This document shows, piece after piece, positions 29,160 through 40,474 of a DNA stretch of 64,000 nucleotides (position 1 is its first letter; the number at the start of each line of letters is the position of its first letter). Where the stretch lies: positions 38,776,467-38,840,466 of the forward strand of contig JBANSL010000004.1 of the NCBI GenBank assembly GCA_037127255.1, read 5' to 3'. Under the pieces are notes generated by a model that saw only the letters and a program-made list of their open reading frames with translations, was not told where the DNA came from and searched no databases. A program made the translations under genes and the position numbers. The DNA is from Persicaria tinctoria (lineage: Eukaryota; Streptophyta; Magnoliopsida; Caryophyllales; Polygonaceae).

Positions 29160-31641
29160 GATGGCCATTGACCTCGCCATCACCACCACCATTTCCTCCT
29201 CGCCATCACCACCTCCTAGCCACCACCACCATTTCCTCCTCGCCATCACCACCTCCTTTCGTCGCTGCCACCGCCACCGCCACCGTTCGCCCCTGGTTAC
29301 CGGAGCCACAACCCCATCACTTCTCCCCTGTTGCCGAGAGGAGGAAATCCCAAGCCACTTCGTTCCTCCTCTTTCCTCGAATCCAACGGCTGCAGCAACT
29401 TCAGGGCCACTTCCATCGACGTCCATCGACACACCGGAGCCACCCAGGAGCCGCCCAGCGCCGCCGCAGAGCCACCGGAGCTCCATTTTCTCGTTCGAGT
29501 GTGAACGCCGCTTCGGTAAGCCGTTCTCCATCGTTTTCGATCGAAATCATCCTCGAGCTTCACCATCACGCTCACCCATGCCCGACGCAGGTCCGACGAG
29601 CCATCGTGAGCCTCCGACGAAGCCCTGAACTCCGATCAAGGCCTCGGAAGTCGCGAAATCCCTGGGTGAGCTTCGTTCCTTCCCTTCCCTATACCGTTCA
29701 TTCCTTTCATTCTTTTGGTTGGGAAGAGAGAGTGAGAGCCGAGTGTGGGAATCTGGCAAGGTCAAGGGCTCCGGTGAGATCGAGACCTCCGACGAGCGCT
29801 GCGAGAAGCGGGAGCGAGGAGAAGCGCACGCGAGACCGCTGGAGAGAGCGAGGCATGAGAGTAGGAGCGAGAGAGCTGAGAGGCGGGGCGAGACCACGGA
29901 GCCGGAGCTGGTGAGCCACGGCTGAGCAAGGCGGAGCCAAGGTGCGGTGATGAGGCGAGGTCGAGCAAGGCGGCGCCGTGGTTGCGTCCGTTGCAACAGA
30001 GGCGGGGCGGGATTCCTTTTGAAATCGGGAGGAAGATGGAGACCCGTGGGCCCGCCTCCTTGTTTACTTTATTATTTGATTGTTATTGAACCGGTTGGGA
30101 TTTTAATTAAACGGGTTCGGTTCGGGTTGGGCTAAAAGCATTGGTTCGGTTTGGGTTATTTGTTATTTATTTATTTATTAGATTTATTAATTAATTGCTT
30201 AACCGAATTCCGATAATTTAATATTTAGAAATCGATTTGTGTGTCGATACTTAAAAAGAGTCGGTTTTAAAGTATATAAATTGAATTATTTTAGTAACGT
30301 TTGAAAGTTATTTAAATCCCTAGAATGGTGATTTTAATTAAAGTAAAGTATGTCGGGATTATTTAATCGGATTTTTGGAAGTAGTTTTAAAGATTTAATA
30401 TTTTATGAATTAGAAATGGTTAAGTATAATTTTGAAGTAATTGTTTTGACTAACAACTGGACTAGCGAGTGAGATTTTATGGATTGAAGTATGATTGAGC
30501 CCGTTATGAAAATGACAATGGAATAAGATGATATAAGATGTTGAGATAAGTTGAGATAAAGGATGCTGATGATGCTATGATTAATGGATTGATGAGCATG
30601 TTATGTAGTGGTAAATGGATCCCGTTGTGTGCAGTTTACTTATGCATATTTATTAATAATTGCTAGGTGATCTGTAACCTGCTTGCTTATATCTTGCTGC
30701 TTTTCATCTTGCTGATCTGCTACTCCAGGTAAGTTCTTTGAACTTACTCATGATGGGCGCTCTATGCACTGGGTGTTATATAGTAGGCTAGTGTCCATGC
30801 ACCATACGACTTAGAATCATGCTTAGGATCTAAAATGAAAATCATATGATTGCTATATGTCCTTGCAAGAGAACGGCCGTTATCTGTGATAGTCCTAGAG
30901 TTTTTGCTAGGGTCATAGGGTAGTCCAGCCTCATCGGGTACCCTGAGTCAATCGAGTCTATATGAACATGATATGATAACCCAGCACCATCGGGCAAGCG
31001 ATGAGATGATATGATATGATGATGCCGTGGTTTGTGCACCACCACGAGGAAATTGCTATGCTATAGCACCGAACTGGCCAGTCTCCGCCTTATCGGAAGG
31101 GGTTGGAGGTGAGGGACATGCCTCTTGGCATTCTGTGTGGATCCACTTATCGCTTTCTGCATTATATTAAACTGTCAGTATATATATGTGATTTAATTTA
31201 CGTATGACATTACGCATTTCATCTTAAGAGTAGGATGCTTATTATATGCCTCTCAGAGTGTGTTTACATACGCGCATGAGTGACCTGATGATTGACCCAG
31301 ATCCCCCTCATTTTTTTAGAATCAGGTAACCGTTACCCGCTATCGTTGCTTATGTGGATGCTTGGCGGGTTCAGACTTTTGGCGTTAGATCGAGAGGTTG
31401 AGAGACCACCACACTTCCTCTCTTTTATACTCAACTTTATTTTTGCTTTCGCTCGATTTCACGATTAGACTAAGGCGGGTATTTGGTCCCCAATGGATCC
31501 GCGATCTTTAAGGGTTCGAAATCCCTTCTTTTAGTACAGATATTTTGTTCAAAACTCAACCCGTACATGGATTGCAAGATCCGAACAAGGGGTTTTATCC
31601 CTTAAAACGTAACCCAAAAATCATAATTCTGGGCCGTTACA
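29160..31641 (+). mobile_element. Tekay/Del-like LTR, second copy
   Basis: From about 30340 it aligns with the interrupted copy (1380-2132 and 11540-12200) and shares its end GGGCCGTTACA at 31631-31641. The preceding 29160-30060 is GC-rich (CCACCACC and CGCCGC-like runs), as is common in LTRs of this lineage, but no counterpart is seen in the first copy, so the left border is a guess. Two 40-bp direct repeats (CACCATTTCCTCCTCGCC) lie at about 29182-29256. Open frames in the GC-rich part are low-complexity and not regarded as genes. Confidence 0.55.
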
Positions 31642-31988
31642 ATATCTTATGGATATTCAACAAGAGTATCTTTTAATGTTTCTGAGTTTATCTTGATATC
31701 ATTTACCCCTTTCAAAAATTGGTACTCACATATCTTGGTTCCATTTTCACTCTCTGAAGCTCTCTCTCTCTCTCTCTCTCTCTCGTCAAATTCCAAAAAA
31801 CCCTCTCTGTTTCTGTAACAAAAAATGGCGGGATCAAAGCGCTCTTCAGCATCTCCGTCTCCAGCACCTTCTGCTAAGAGGTACAAGATGCCAGCTAACA
31901 AGGGGAAGCAAATCATGGAGGAATCTGAAGCACATTCCGAGGATTCCAGTGAGAGATCACCATCGCCACCACCTCTGATCAGGAAATC
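31642..31988 (+). other. Flank with (CT)n and the start of an unknown ORF
   Basis: After the LTR end comes a leader-like sequence with (CT)12 at 31760-31784 and, 40 bases later, ATG at 31825 starting MAGSKRSSASPSPAPSAKRY, a Ser/Pro/Lys-rich frame of about 55 residues up to 31988. There the CRM-like LTR of the next element begins and the frame continues in phase into it, ending at 32166. Basic, Ser-rich starts of this kind are seen in long ORFs of large plant retroelements, but this one is not identified. Confidence 0.45.
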
Positions 31989-32176
31989 TGATGTGATCAC
32001 ACCTAGTATCAATCAAGAAGCTAGACCTACCGAAGCTCCAAATGAGCAGCCTCTCGGATCCATCACTCGAGCTCGGGCAAGACGTCTTCAAGCCGACCTT
32101 CTTCAAGGACTCTTAACCATTTCCATAAACTATGAAGATCAAGGTCAAGCATTCACAAGTTTATAACAAATTGAAG
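31989..32176 (+). repeat. 5' LTR remnant
   Basis: Matches 37847-38034 with a few differences, including CAA to TAA at about 32164, then diverges abruptly after TTGAAG. The following TTATTCTCCAGCCTTTATCC corresponds to the leader of the minus-strand relative (about 61085-61055), so the junction is a deletion. Confidence 0.85.
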
Positions 32177-33136
32177 GTCAAGCCTTATTCTCCAGCCTTT
32201 ATCCATCATTTTTTTTTCATCCTTTGTACCTTCATATGTGTGTTTAAGATCTGCAAAAAAAAATCAGATCTATCCATTGTCATTTCGGTTTTCTATGCTT
32301 CTATATAGTGTTCTTGTGTGTTTGCATGAACCTTCATCCTTCTTACCCAGAATCTGAACTCCACCCTCAAAAGTGTTGCACCATTATTCTCCTAATGCTT
32401 TGCATAGTATATGGTGATGATGTATTGATGGAATGTGCTTGATAAGTGTTTGAAGATTGAAGTAAGTTCTGATTTGCAAGTGTTGTTGTGTTCTTGGATT
32501 CTGGAAAATAGAAAAGAAAAAAAAAACAGAAAAAAAAAGAGAAAAGAAAAGAAAAAGAGAAGAAATTAGAAAAGTTACAAAAGTTGTTCTATGTGCAAGT
32601 TGTGAGCATTTGAAGTGCAAGTTGTGTTGTTGTTGTTCTCGAAAACAAGACATTCTCATCATATCACTAGCTACTCCAAGCCTTGTTCTTTGCCTTGTCT
32701 AAACCTTGTTTACCCTTTCCCATTCGAGCATTACTTACTTGATTTTGGAATTTGGTAAATACTCGCCTTTGGGCTTGCCTTGGCTTGTGCTTTTGATACT
32801 TTGTGTGAGTTTCCAGGACAACATCACTAAGTTGCATTGGATCAGCGGAGATAGACCTTGTTCTAGCAAGGAAGAAGCATCCTCACATCGCTTGCTTGAA
32901 GAAGTACCGTTTGCATACTTGTGTGCTTACAATCTCAGTGTTGAGTGAAAGTGAGATCACATTCAAAGTGAGGGAGAGTTTCACCCCTAAAAGAAAAATT
33001 CATGAGTGAAAAGAATATGAGGGAGGTGAGAGAGAGATCTTTTGATTTCTAACCCTAACGTGTTTGCATGTTTTTGTGATTTTCTCGGTTCTTCTTTCTT
33101 TTTCCTTTTGTTTGTGCATTTTGTGTGTAGGAAAAC
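32177..33136 (+). other. Untranslated leader of the second gypsy element
   Basis: Collinear in parts with 60371-61202 (reverse). Contains a purine-rich tract at 32503-32572 and the string GAGGGAGGTGAGAGAGAGATC at about 33018-33038 just ahead of gag. No separate gene. Confidence 0.7.
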
Positions 33137-36100
33137 ATGTCTAATAGGAAATGAAGGAAGAGCTATCACCTTAGCTGATTTGGAAGCCGCTCTTCGACAA
33201 ACTAAGGAAGAAGATGTAGCTGCGAGACAAGAAGAGTATGAGAGGACTAGGGCTGAACTATTGAGAGTCCTAGATGAAAGGATTGATCAAAGAATTAGTG
33301 GTACTAGAACCAATGGAAGAAATGATGAGCCACATGACTCAGGTCATGAGAGCGAGCCCAATGGGACTCCACAAGGGCGTGGTCAAACAAGAGGCCCTCA
33401 CAATGAGACATGGCCCTGACGACCACATAATTACCAAACTGATTTTGATGATAACATAAGTGTTAATGATCGCAGGGAGAATCAACGAGCTCACTATACT
33501 CAAGATCCACCACACCCACAACAACCTCAACCACTTAGGATGCCCCGACGCAATCCACATGTTCAACGTGCTAGATTTGATGGCATGTTTCATAGGAGAT
33601 ACCAAAATGAGGAGCGTGAGTATCGCCAAGATATGGGGCGAGATCAACACCATGGCGTCAAGCTTACCATCCCTCAATTTGCCGGAACTTCTGATGTTGA
33701 GGCCTACATGGATTGGGAGTCTAAAGTTGAGTCCATTTTCGATTACTATGGTTATCATGATGCTCAAAGGGTGGTTGTTGCTACCATTCATTTTTCAGAT
33801 TTTGCATACTCATGGTGGCAAGAAGAAAAGCAAGAGAGAGCATATATGGGATACCCTACTATCACCGCTTGGGAGGATCTCAAAACAGCCCTAAGAGAAA
33901 GATTTGTGCCCGAAGATTATGTGGATCGTGTCCAAGTCAAATTGGAACGCATCAAGCAAGGCTCCCGCACTCCCGATGAGTTCTACAAGGAACTAAAGCA
34001 GCTTGTTTTTAGATCGGAAATCCGCTTTCCCGAGAGGTATGTAATCTCAAAATTTATTGGTGGGCTGAATTTAGATATTGCTTCACATGTTGAAATGCAG
34101 AGTTTTGGTGCGGGAACTCAAGTTGAGGAGGTGCTGCATTACACTAATCAAGTTTACCAAAACCTTCAAAAGAGAAAAGGTACACATGGCTCTAAACCTT
34201 GGAGCTCTAACCCTAGCGCAGCAGCTACCTCAAATCCACGTCACATTGAGCCAAGGAGTGAGCCCTCTAGGCCATCCACACGGCGAGAAACTCAACCCCC
34301 AAGCCAAGACCCAAGAAGCCACAAGCCTAATGTTCCGAATCCAAGGGGTGAATCTGAATCTCGTACTCGGGACCTCAAGTGCTTCAAGTGCTTGGGCAGG
34401 GGTCATTTCTCTAGGGAATGCTCTACTCGAAAGCAAGTGCTACTCAATGATCAAGGAGAGTATGAATCTGAGGAGGAGAGTCAAGAAGAGCCAACCTTAG
34501 GAGATGAGGAAGAGGAGATTCACGCTAATGCGGCTGTTGGAGAATGTTTTGTGGTGAAGAGAGCATTGATCTCCAATGATGCTCCTTCTTTGCCCACGCA
34601 AAGAGAGACCCTCTTCCATACTCGATGCCTCATCAAAGACAAGGTATGTAGTGTGATAGTTGATGGAGGATCTTGCTGCAATCTTATTGATCAAGAAGTT
34701 GTAGATAGGTTTAACCGCAAATGCAGCCCACATCCGCAACCATACACCTTGAATTGGCTGAATTCGAAGGCACCTCTAAGAGTAGACAAGCAAACCATGA
34801 TTGCATTTGCAATTGGAGGGTATAAGGATGAGATCCTTTGTGATGTTCTTCCCATGACAGCGTGTCGCCTTCTTTTAGGGAGACCATGGCAATATGATCG
34901 TGGTGTCATCCACAATGGAGTCACCAATGAGCACACATTCCAAATGGAAGGTAAGAAAATTACACTTCATCCTATGGCCCCTCATGAGATTGTTGCTGAC
35001 CATGTAGCTAACTTGGAGAGAAGAAAGCAAAAGAAGAAACTAGCTATTGGTACAAATATGGCTAGTTCTCACCATATTCTCCTAGCCAAGGCGAAGGAAG
35101 TGGAGTATGCAATTCAGGGGAGTAAAACATGTTTTCTTGTGCTTTTCAAAGATAATTTGTTTGTTTCTCAAGATTTGAATGATCTACCTCTACTTATTTC
35201 TACTTTGTTGCGGGAATTTGAAGATTTGTTTCAAGAAGAAATTCTCAATGGTCTTCCGCCACTAAGGGGAATAGAGCATCAAATTGACTTCATTCCTGAA
35301 GCAACACTACCTAATAGGGCTGCATACCGCACTAATCCAGCCGAGACAAAGGAGCTTCAACAACAAGTGCAAGAACTTATGGAGAAAGGCTATGTGTGTG
35401 AGAGCCTAAGTCCATGTGCAGTCCCCGTCATCCTAGTGCCTAAGAAAGATGGAACATGGCGCATGTGTGTTGATTGTCGAGCCATCAACAACATCACCAT
35501 CAAGTATAGGCACCCCATTCCACGCCTAGATGATATGCTTGATGAACTTCATGGATCCAACATGTTTTCTAAGATTGATTTGAAGAGTGGCTACCACCAG
35601 ATCCGAATGAAGGAAGGAGACGAATGGAAAACAGCCTTCAAGACAAAATATGGTTTGTATGAGTGGTTAGTAATGCCCTTTGGTTTAACTAATGCTCCTA
35701 GTACTTTTATGCGCTTAATGAACCATGTTCTTAGAGCTTTCCTAGGTAAATTTGTGGTGGTTTACTTTGATGACATTCTGATTTATAGCCGCACATTACA
35801 TGAGCATGTTGAGCATCTTAGGCTGATCTTAGGAGTTTTGAGGGAACAAAAATTATATGCTAACTTCAAGAAATGTCATTTTTGCTCGGACCATGTTGTT
35901 TTCCTTGGCTTTATTGTATGCAAGGCAGGATTGAAGGTTGATGAAGAGAAGGTCAAGGCCATCCAAGAGTGGCCTACTCCCACGACCATGACTCAAGTGA
36001 GGAGTTTTCTAGGGTTAGCGGGGTTCTACCACAGATTTGTCAGGGATTTCAGCACATTGGCTTCTCCCTTGACCGAGCTCACCAAGAAGAATGTTCCATT

Positions 36101-38132
36101 TACATGGAATAAACCACAAGAACAAGCTTTTGAAATTCTCAAGGAGAAACTAACTCATGCCCCTCTATTGGTCTTACCAGATTTCTCAAAGACCTTTGAG
36201 ATAGAGTGTGATGCATCCGGCATTGGCCTTGGAGGAGTGTTGATGCAAGAAGGGCGCCCCATTGCCTTCTTTAGTGAAAAATTGAGTGGCGCTGAGTTGA
36301 ACCACCCTACCTATGACAAAGAGTTGTATGCTCTTGTTCGTGTGCTCAAAACATGGCAACACTACCTCTTGCCCAAGGAGTTTGTCATCCATTCTGATCA
36401 TGAGGCACTCAAGTTCTTAAGAGGCCAAAGCAAACTAAACAAGAGACATGCTAGGTGGGTTGAATTCATAGAAGCTTTCCCATATGTGATCAAGTACAAG
36501 AAGGGGAAAGACAATGTAGTGGTTGATGCACTCTCAAGGAGGTATTCTCTTATCTCTACCCTAGATGCTAAAATGTTGGGCTTTGCTTTCATGGGTGAAT
36601 TATATGCTAATGATGCTGATTTTGGTGAAATCTATCACTTTTGCATAGATAAGGGTAGTAATGATCAGTTTTACATGCATGATGGTTATCTCTTTAAGTG
36701 TGAAAAGCTTTGCATCCCTAGTAGTTCTTTTCGTAGATTGCTTGTTCATGAGGCTCATGGAGGTGGTTTAATGGGACATTTTGGTATTACCAAAACCTTA
36801 AATACTTTGATGGAACACTTCTTTTGGCCTCGCATGCATAGGGATATAGAAACGTTTTGTGTTGCATGTACTACTTGTTTAAGTGCTAAGTCGAAAATGA
36901 ATCCCCATGGATTGTATATTCCCTTGCCTATTCCTCATGCTCCTTGGGAAGACATTTCCATGGACTTTGTATTGGGACTTCCTCGTTCCAAAAGAGGGAG
37001 AGACTCTATTTTTGTTGTGGTTGATCGGTTTTCCAAAATGGCTCATTTTATTGCATGTAATAAAACCGACAATGCTTCACATGTGGCTGATTTGTTCTTT
37101 AAAGAAGTTGTTAGATTGCATGGAATTCCTAAGACCATTGTCTCTGATCGTGATGCTAAGTTTCTTAGTTATTTTTGGAAAACACTTTGGTCTAAACTAG
37201 GAACTAAGTTACTTTTTTCTACTTCTTGTCATCCTCAAACGGATGGACAAACTGAAGTTGTGAATAGAACTCTTGGTGCTTTGCTTCGATCTTTGTTGAA
37301 AACTAACCTTCGTAAGTGGGAAGAATGTCTTGCTTTTGTTGAATTTGCCTACAATAGGTCAGTCCACTCGGCCACCAAGAAGACACCATTTGAAGTTGTG
37401 TATGGAAAGAATCCCATCACTCCTCTTGACTTGGTTTCCCACTCCATGAAAGATCAAGAAAGTGTTGAAGGAGCAACCCAAGCTGAGCACATCAAGAGTT
37501 TACACGAGTCCACTCGTTTGCAACTTGAAAAGAGGACTGCCCAATATGTGCATCAAGCTAACAAAGGAAGAAAGGAAGTCATCTTTGAACCGGATGATCT
37601 TGTATGGATTCACCATAGAAAAGATCGATTTCCTACATTGAGGAATTCAAAGCTGAAGCCAAGAGGAGATGGCCCATTTCAAGTGCTTGAAAAGATCAAC
37701 AACAATGCCTACAAAATTGAGCTTCCCGGTGAGTATGGTGTTCATGATGTGTTCAATGTTGCTGACTTGTCTCCTTTTGTTGTAGGAGATGATGAACAAT
37801 ATGACGGGTCTGATTCGAGGTCGAATCCTTTTCAAGGAAGGGAGGATGATGTGATCACACCTAGGATCAATCAAGAAGCTAGACCTACCGAAGCTCCAAA
37901 TGAGCAGCCTCTCGGATCCATCACTCGAGCTCGGGCAAGACGTCTTCAAGCCGGCCTTCTTCAAGGACTCTTAACCATTTCCATAAACTATGAAGATCAA
38001 GGTCAAGCATTCACAAGTTTACAACAAATTGAAGATCGCAACCTGCAGCCCAAGAAGCCCGGAAATGCCTCGGTTCCCGCTATGTATTATGGAGCCAAAT
38101 CTGATTCAAATTCAAAGTTCTCATGCATTTAA
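33137..38132 (+). pseudogene. Gag-pol polyprotein, one frameshift and one stop
   Basis: The gag ATG at 33137 (MSN) is followed by a two-base deletion relative to the minus-strand relative, shifting phase. The main phase then reads GNEGRAITLADLEAAL to a TGA at 33417-33419 (TGA before CGA) and continues open for 1530 residues from 33540. Within that part: capsid-type gag up to about residue 170 ([22 protein letters not shown]), knuckle [14 protein letters not shown] near 280, protease VDGGSCCNL near 373, RT with [10 protein letters not shown] near 740, RNase [13 protein letters not shown] near 889, integrase finger and DDE core (SMDFVLGLP near 1140, [23 protein letters not shown]), integrase C-terminus, and a tail of about 95 residues encoded by the 3' LTR ([11 protein letters not shown]). 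Confidence 0.93.
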
Positions 38133-38659
38133 AGGCACATTGGGAAGAGAAGACATCATGGAATACATCCCCCATGCAGCAGGTGGTTTTGTGCAGAGAA
38201 CAACTTCCAAGATTGCATTTAATGCAATCCACCTTTTTCCCAAGCATGCACAAGTTGTCCACAAACTTGCTCTATATTACTCAGCCCTTATGGCCATTAC
38301 AGGGCACGAAATTATCATCAAAGAACTAGGTTTATATCCTTTGTTTGAAGCTTGAAAACTTCATCTCCTTCGTGAGTCATATCGAAGGTCCGATCTTGTA
38401 TTTTCGGTGCGTAATATCCGTTTGTACTTGATCTTTGTTCAAGAACTTGTGGTGAGTCATATCCACTTGTTTTTGTTCACCTATCCTTTATAAAATTCAG
38501 TTTGTTTTCCCCCAAATCTGAGTTTTATCATTATCACAAAAATACCAAAAATATTCCACCGAAATCCATCTCTATCATCTATCTTCCACCGGCTGATTCG
38601 AGGCTTGTTCCGACTTACTTTGTACTGAGATTTACGGATCCTCAAGGGGAAACTCATCA
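37847..38659 (+). repeat. 3' LTR of the second gypsy element
   Basis: Begins TGATGTGATCACACC right after the tract AAGGAAGGGAGGA (37834-37846) and ends GGGGAAACTCATCA. The first 286 bp are read as the pol tail. Confidence 0.92.
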
Positions 38660-38747
38660 ATAGGAGGTGCAACAAAACCTGCAATCGTGTTTGATTCATA
38701 GCAGCCATAAAAATTGGATACTTCTTGCCACATATGTAATAATTTTT

Positions 38748-38939
38748 TCAGTTAATCTCAAACACTACATCTAGTTGAATTATACCACGAGTTAGAGCCA
38801 ATGCAGTTCCTCCAGCAAGAGGAGCCCCACCAATTATAACTACATGCTTCCACTTGGAGCTTTTAGAGTCTCCTTCTCTATAATTTTTCCGCTTCTCTGT
38901 ATCCATTATATAGCAGGCAACTTTTAACCCCAAGGCTTC
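38748..38939 (-). CDS. Last exon of unidentified minus-strand gene
   Basis: After an acceptor TTTTGCAG (38947-38940) the frame reads EALGLKVACYIMDTEKRKNY, then KWKHVVIIGGAPLAGGTALA and QLDVVFEIN, ending at TGA (38748-38750). Codon usage and splice signal look like a genuine plant gene rather than a transposon. I do not recognise the protein. A Gly/Ala-rich GGAPLAGGTALALTRG stretch is its most distinctive part. Related exons of the same strand lie at 40251-40474 and 50729-50878. The gypsy 3' LTR ends 88 bp downstream of its stop. Confidence 0.5.
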   Translation of the reverse strand, partial: EALGLKVACYIMDTEKRKNYREGDSKSSKWKHVVIIGGAPLAGGTALALTRGIIQLDVVFEIN

Positions 38940-40250
38940 CTGCAAAACAATGATTAAACACAGATTGTGCTACACATACTCATGAAGTCAGAGATAATAA
39001 AGCTCAAAATGGAAGGGGAAATAACATCTGACATTTTGATAATGAATCAATGAGACACTCTATGACATAGGTCTAGAGGTCTAGTTGATGTTATAATTTA
39101 TAGGATAACGGATAACCACACAAGCCATTGATTCTATGACAGACATAATAAGGGAATCTTTGGCAAGAATCGATTGACATAATCAAGCCTATTATATCTG
39201 CACGCCATACCAAACATACTATAAGGCTATTATATGTGCACGTCATACCTTCATGCCTAAATTATAATTTAGGCATGAAGGTTCTATGACTAAGTAGTTC
39301 AAGCCATGCAAAGCTGAAATTAAACCATTCGATCAATAAAAACATCAAAACTTAACAATACTCCAAAGATTAAGCATAAGAGAAGAGTGCACTAGAGAAA
39401 GAGAGCAAATAGAATTATTTCAATCTTTCATTAAGAACAAAAACAGCAACAGTGACAACCCATCATACAAAGGACAGTCAATGCAAACTAAACAAACTAG
39501 GAGAGAAAGGGGAAAAACAAACGAACAAGAAACATCATACAAAGTGTTCTTCCATCATTGACACAACTGAAACAAAAAAGGGCCACTTTTACATATCAAC
39601 ATGTCATAATCTTACAGCAACTCGAACTCTTCTACGAATTAAACAACCTACAGAAGGCTCATGAAGGGACAACAACAAATAAGAAAGAGATGGCAAAGTA
39701 AATCATCTATTCACATACCAAACTATCAATCAGGTGATCCAGGTCCTATTTTTTTAGCAGTAAAATAAAAATCTCTTCTTCAGCCCCTGTTCTCTCATGT
39801 GACAATAAGAAGGCATAGTAAAGGTGATTGATATTGACCAAGCAGAAGCACTAAAATGATATACTCGATATCCTATCAAATAGAAGTGATACTAGCTAGC
39901 TATCTAGCTAAAAAAAGGATAAAGCAGCCCAGAAATGAAAGAGAGATGGCAAGAACCACAGCAATCTGGGTACATGTTATCAAAACATACTCGAACTCTT
40001 CTACGAATTAAACTTTGTTTTAATGTTTCAATATCTTATTTTATACATTGAACCATTTGGAATTTTATTGTAAACAAATCAAATATATGAGATGAAAATC
40101 ATCAAAAACAAGTCTTTGCGCATTAACAGTTCGTAAGAGTACTCTTTATAGCTTTATAATATCAAAACAAAGCCTTAAATAGTCAAAACTAATTAACCAC
40201 GATGATTCTTTGGCTGCATTCATAAAACTCGATAAAATATAAGAACTGAC
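38940..40250 (-). other. Intron of the unidentified gene
   Basis: AT-rich, with no exon recognised between the donor GTCAGT at 40250-40245 and the acceptor at 38941-38940. Contains a perfect 36-bp palindrome and, at 39187-39211 and 39226-39250, two near-identical 25-mers (CTATTATAT.TGCACG.CATACC). Confidence 0.45.
39247..39282. repeat. Perfect 36-bp palindrome
   Basis: Arm ACCTTCATGCCTAAATTA (39247-39264) is followed without spacer by its exact reverse complement (39265-39282). The centre is AT-rich. Could extrude as a cruciform or be the remains of a small inverted-repeat element. Confidence 0.95.
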
Positions 40251-40474
40251 CTTAGGAGAGCTCGTGTGGGAACTTTCATTTTTCTCTTGAATGGACATGT
40301 TACTAGTACGTGTCTGCTTGGTTTTATTCTTAATAGGGGGCGTAGTTGCACCTGTTAGGCATTTTCCTTGAAGAACAACACCGTCTGCTTGCTCCATAGA
40401 TGGTTCCTCAAATGTTTGTTCTAAACAATCCTGCTGATATTTGATGGTCTTGCAAAGAGAATTTCTCTGGACGT
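40251..40474 (-). CDS. Internal exon of unidentified gene, split by retrotransposon
   Basis: The exon begins at 50617 (acceptor TTTATCCAG) and only its first five or six bases are on that side; the rest lies here, at 40474-40251, separated by the 10.1-kb element. Joined, the frame reads NVQRNSLCKTIKYQQD, CLEQTFEEPSMEQADG, then KTKQTRTSNMSIQEKN and ends SSHTSSPK before donor GTCAGT. The composition (polar, low hydrophobicity) suggests a disordered linker. Function unknown. The insertion must disrupt the normal transcript unless it is spliced around. Confidence 0.5.

Larger units (their letters stand above)
31989..38659 (+). mobile_element. Ty3/gypsy chromovirus with deleted 5' LTR
   Basis: The 3' LTR is complete (37847-38659, 813 bp, TGATGTGATC...GAAACTCATCA). 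The 5' LTR survives only as its first 188 bp (31989-32176) and is joined directly to leader sequence, so the rest of the LTR and the primer binding site are gone. Flanks are AAATC (left) and ATAGG (right): no target duplication. The 61203-62015 LTR of the minus-strand relative has the same length, 813 bp. Gag-pol is nearly intact. Confidence 0.88.

Noticed and set aside
29168..29914. 248-residue open frame in GC-rich sequence
   Set aside because: Low-complexity His/Pro/Ser/Arg composition, overlapping frames on both strands of equal quality, and position in a Tekay-like LTR argue against a gene.
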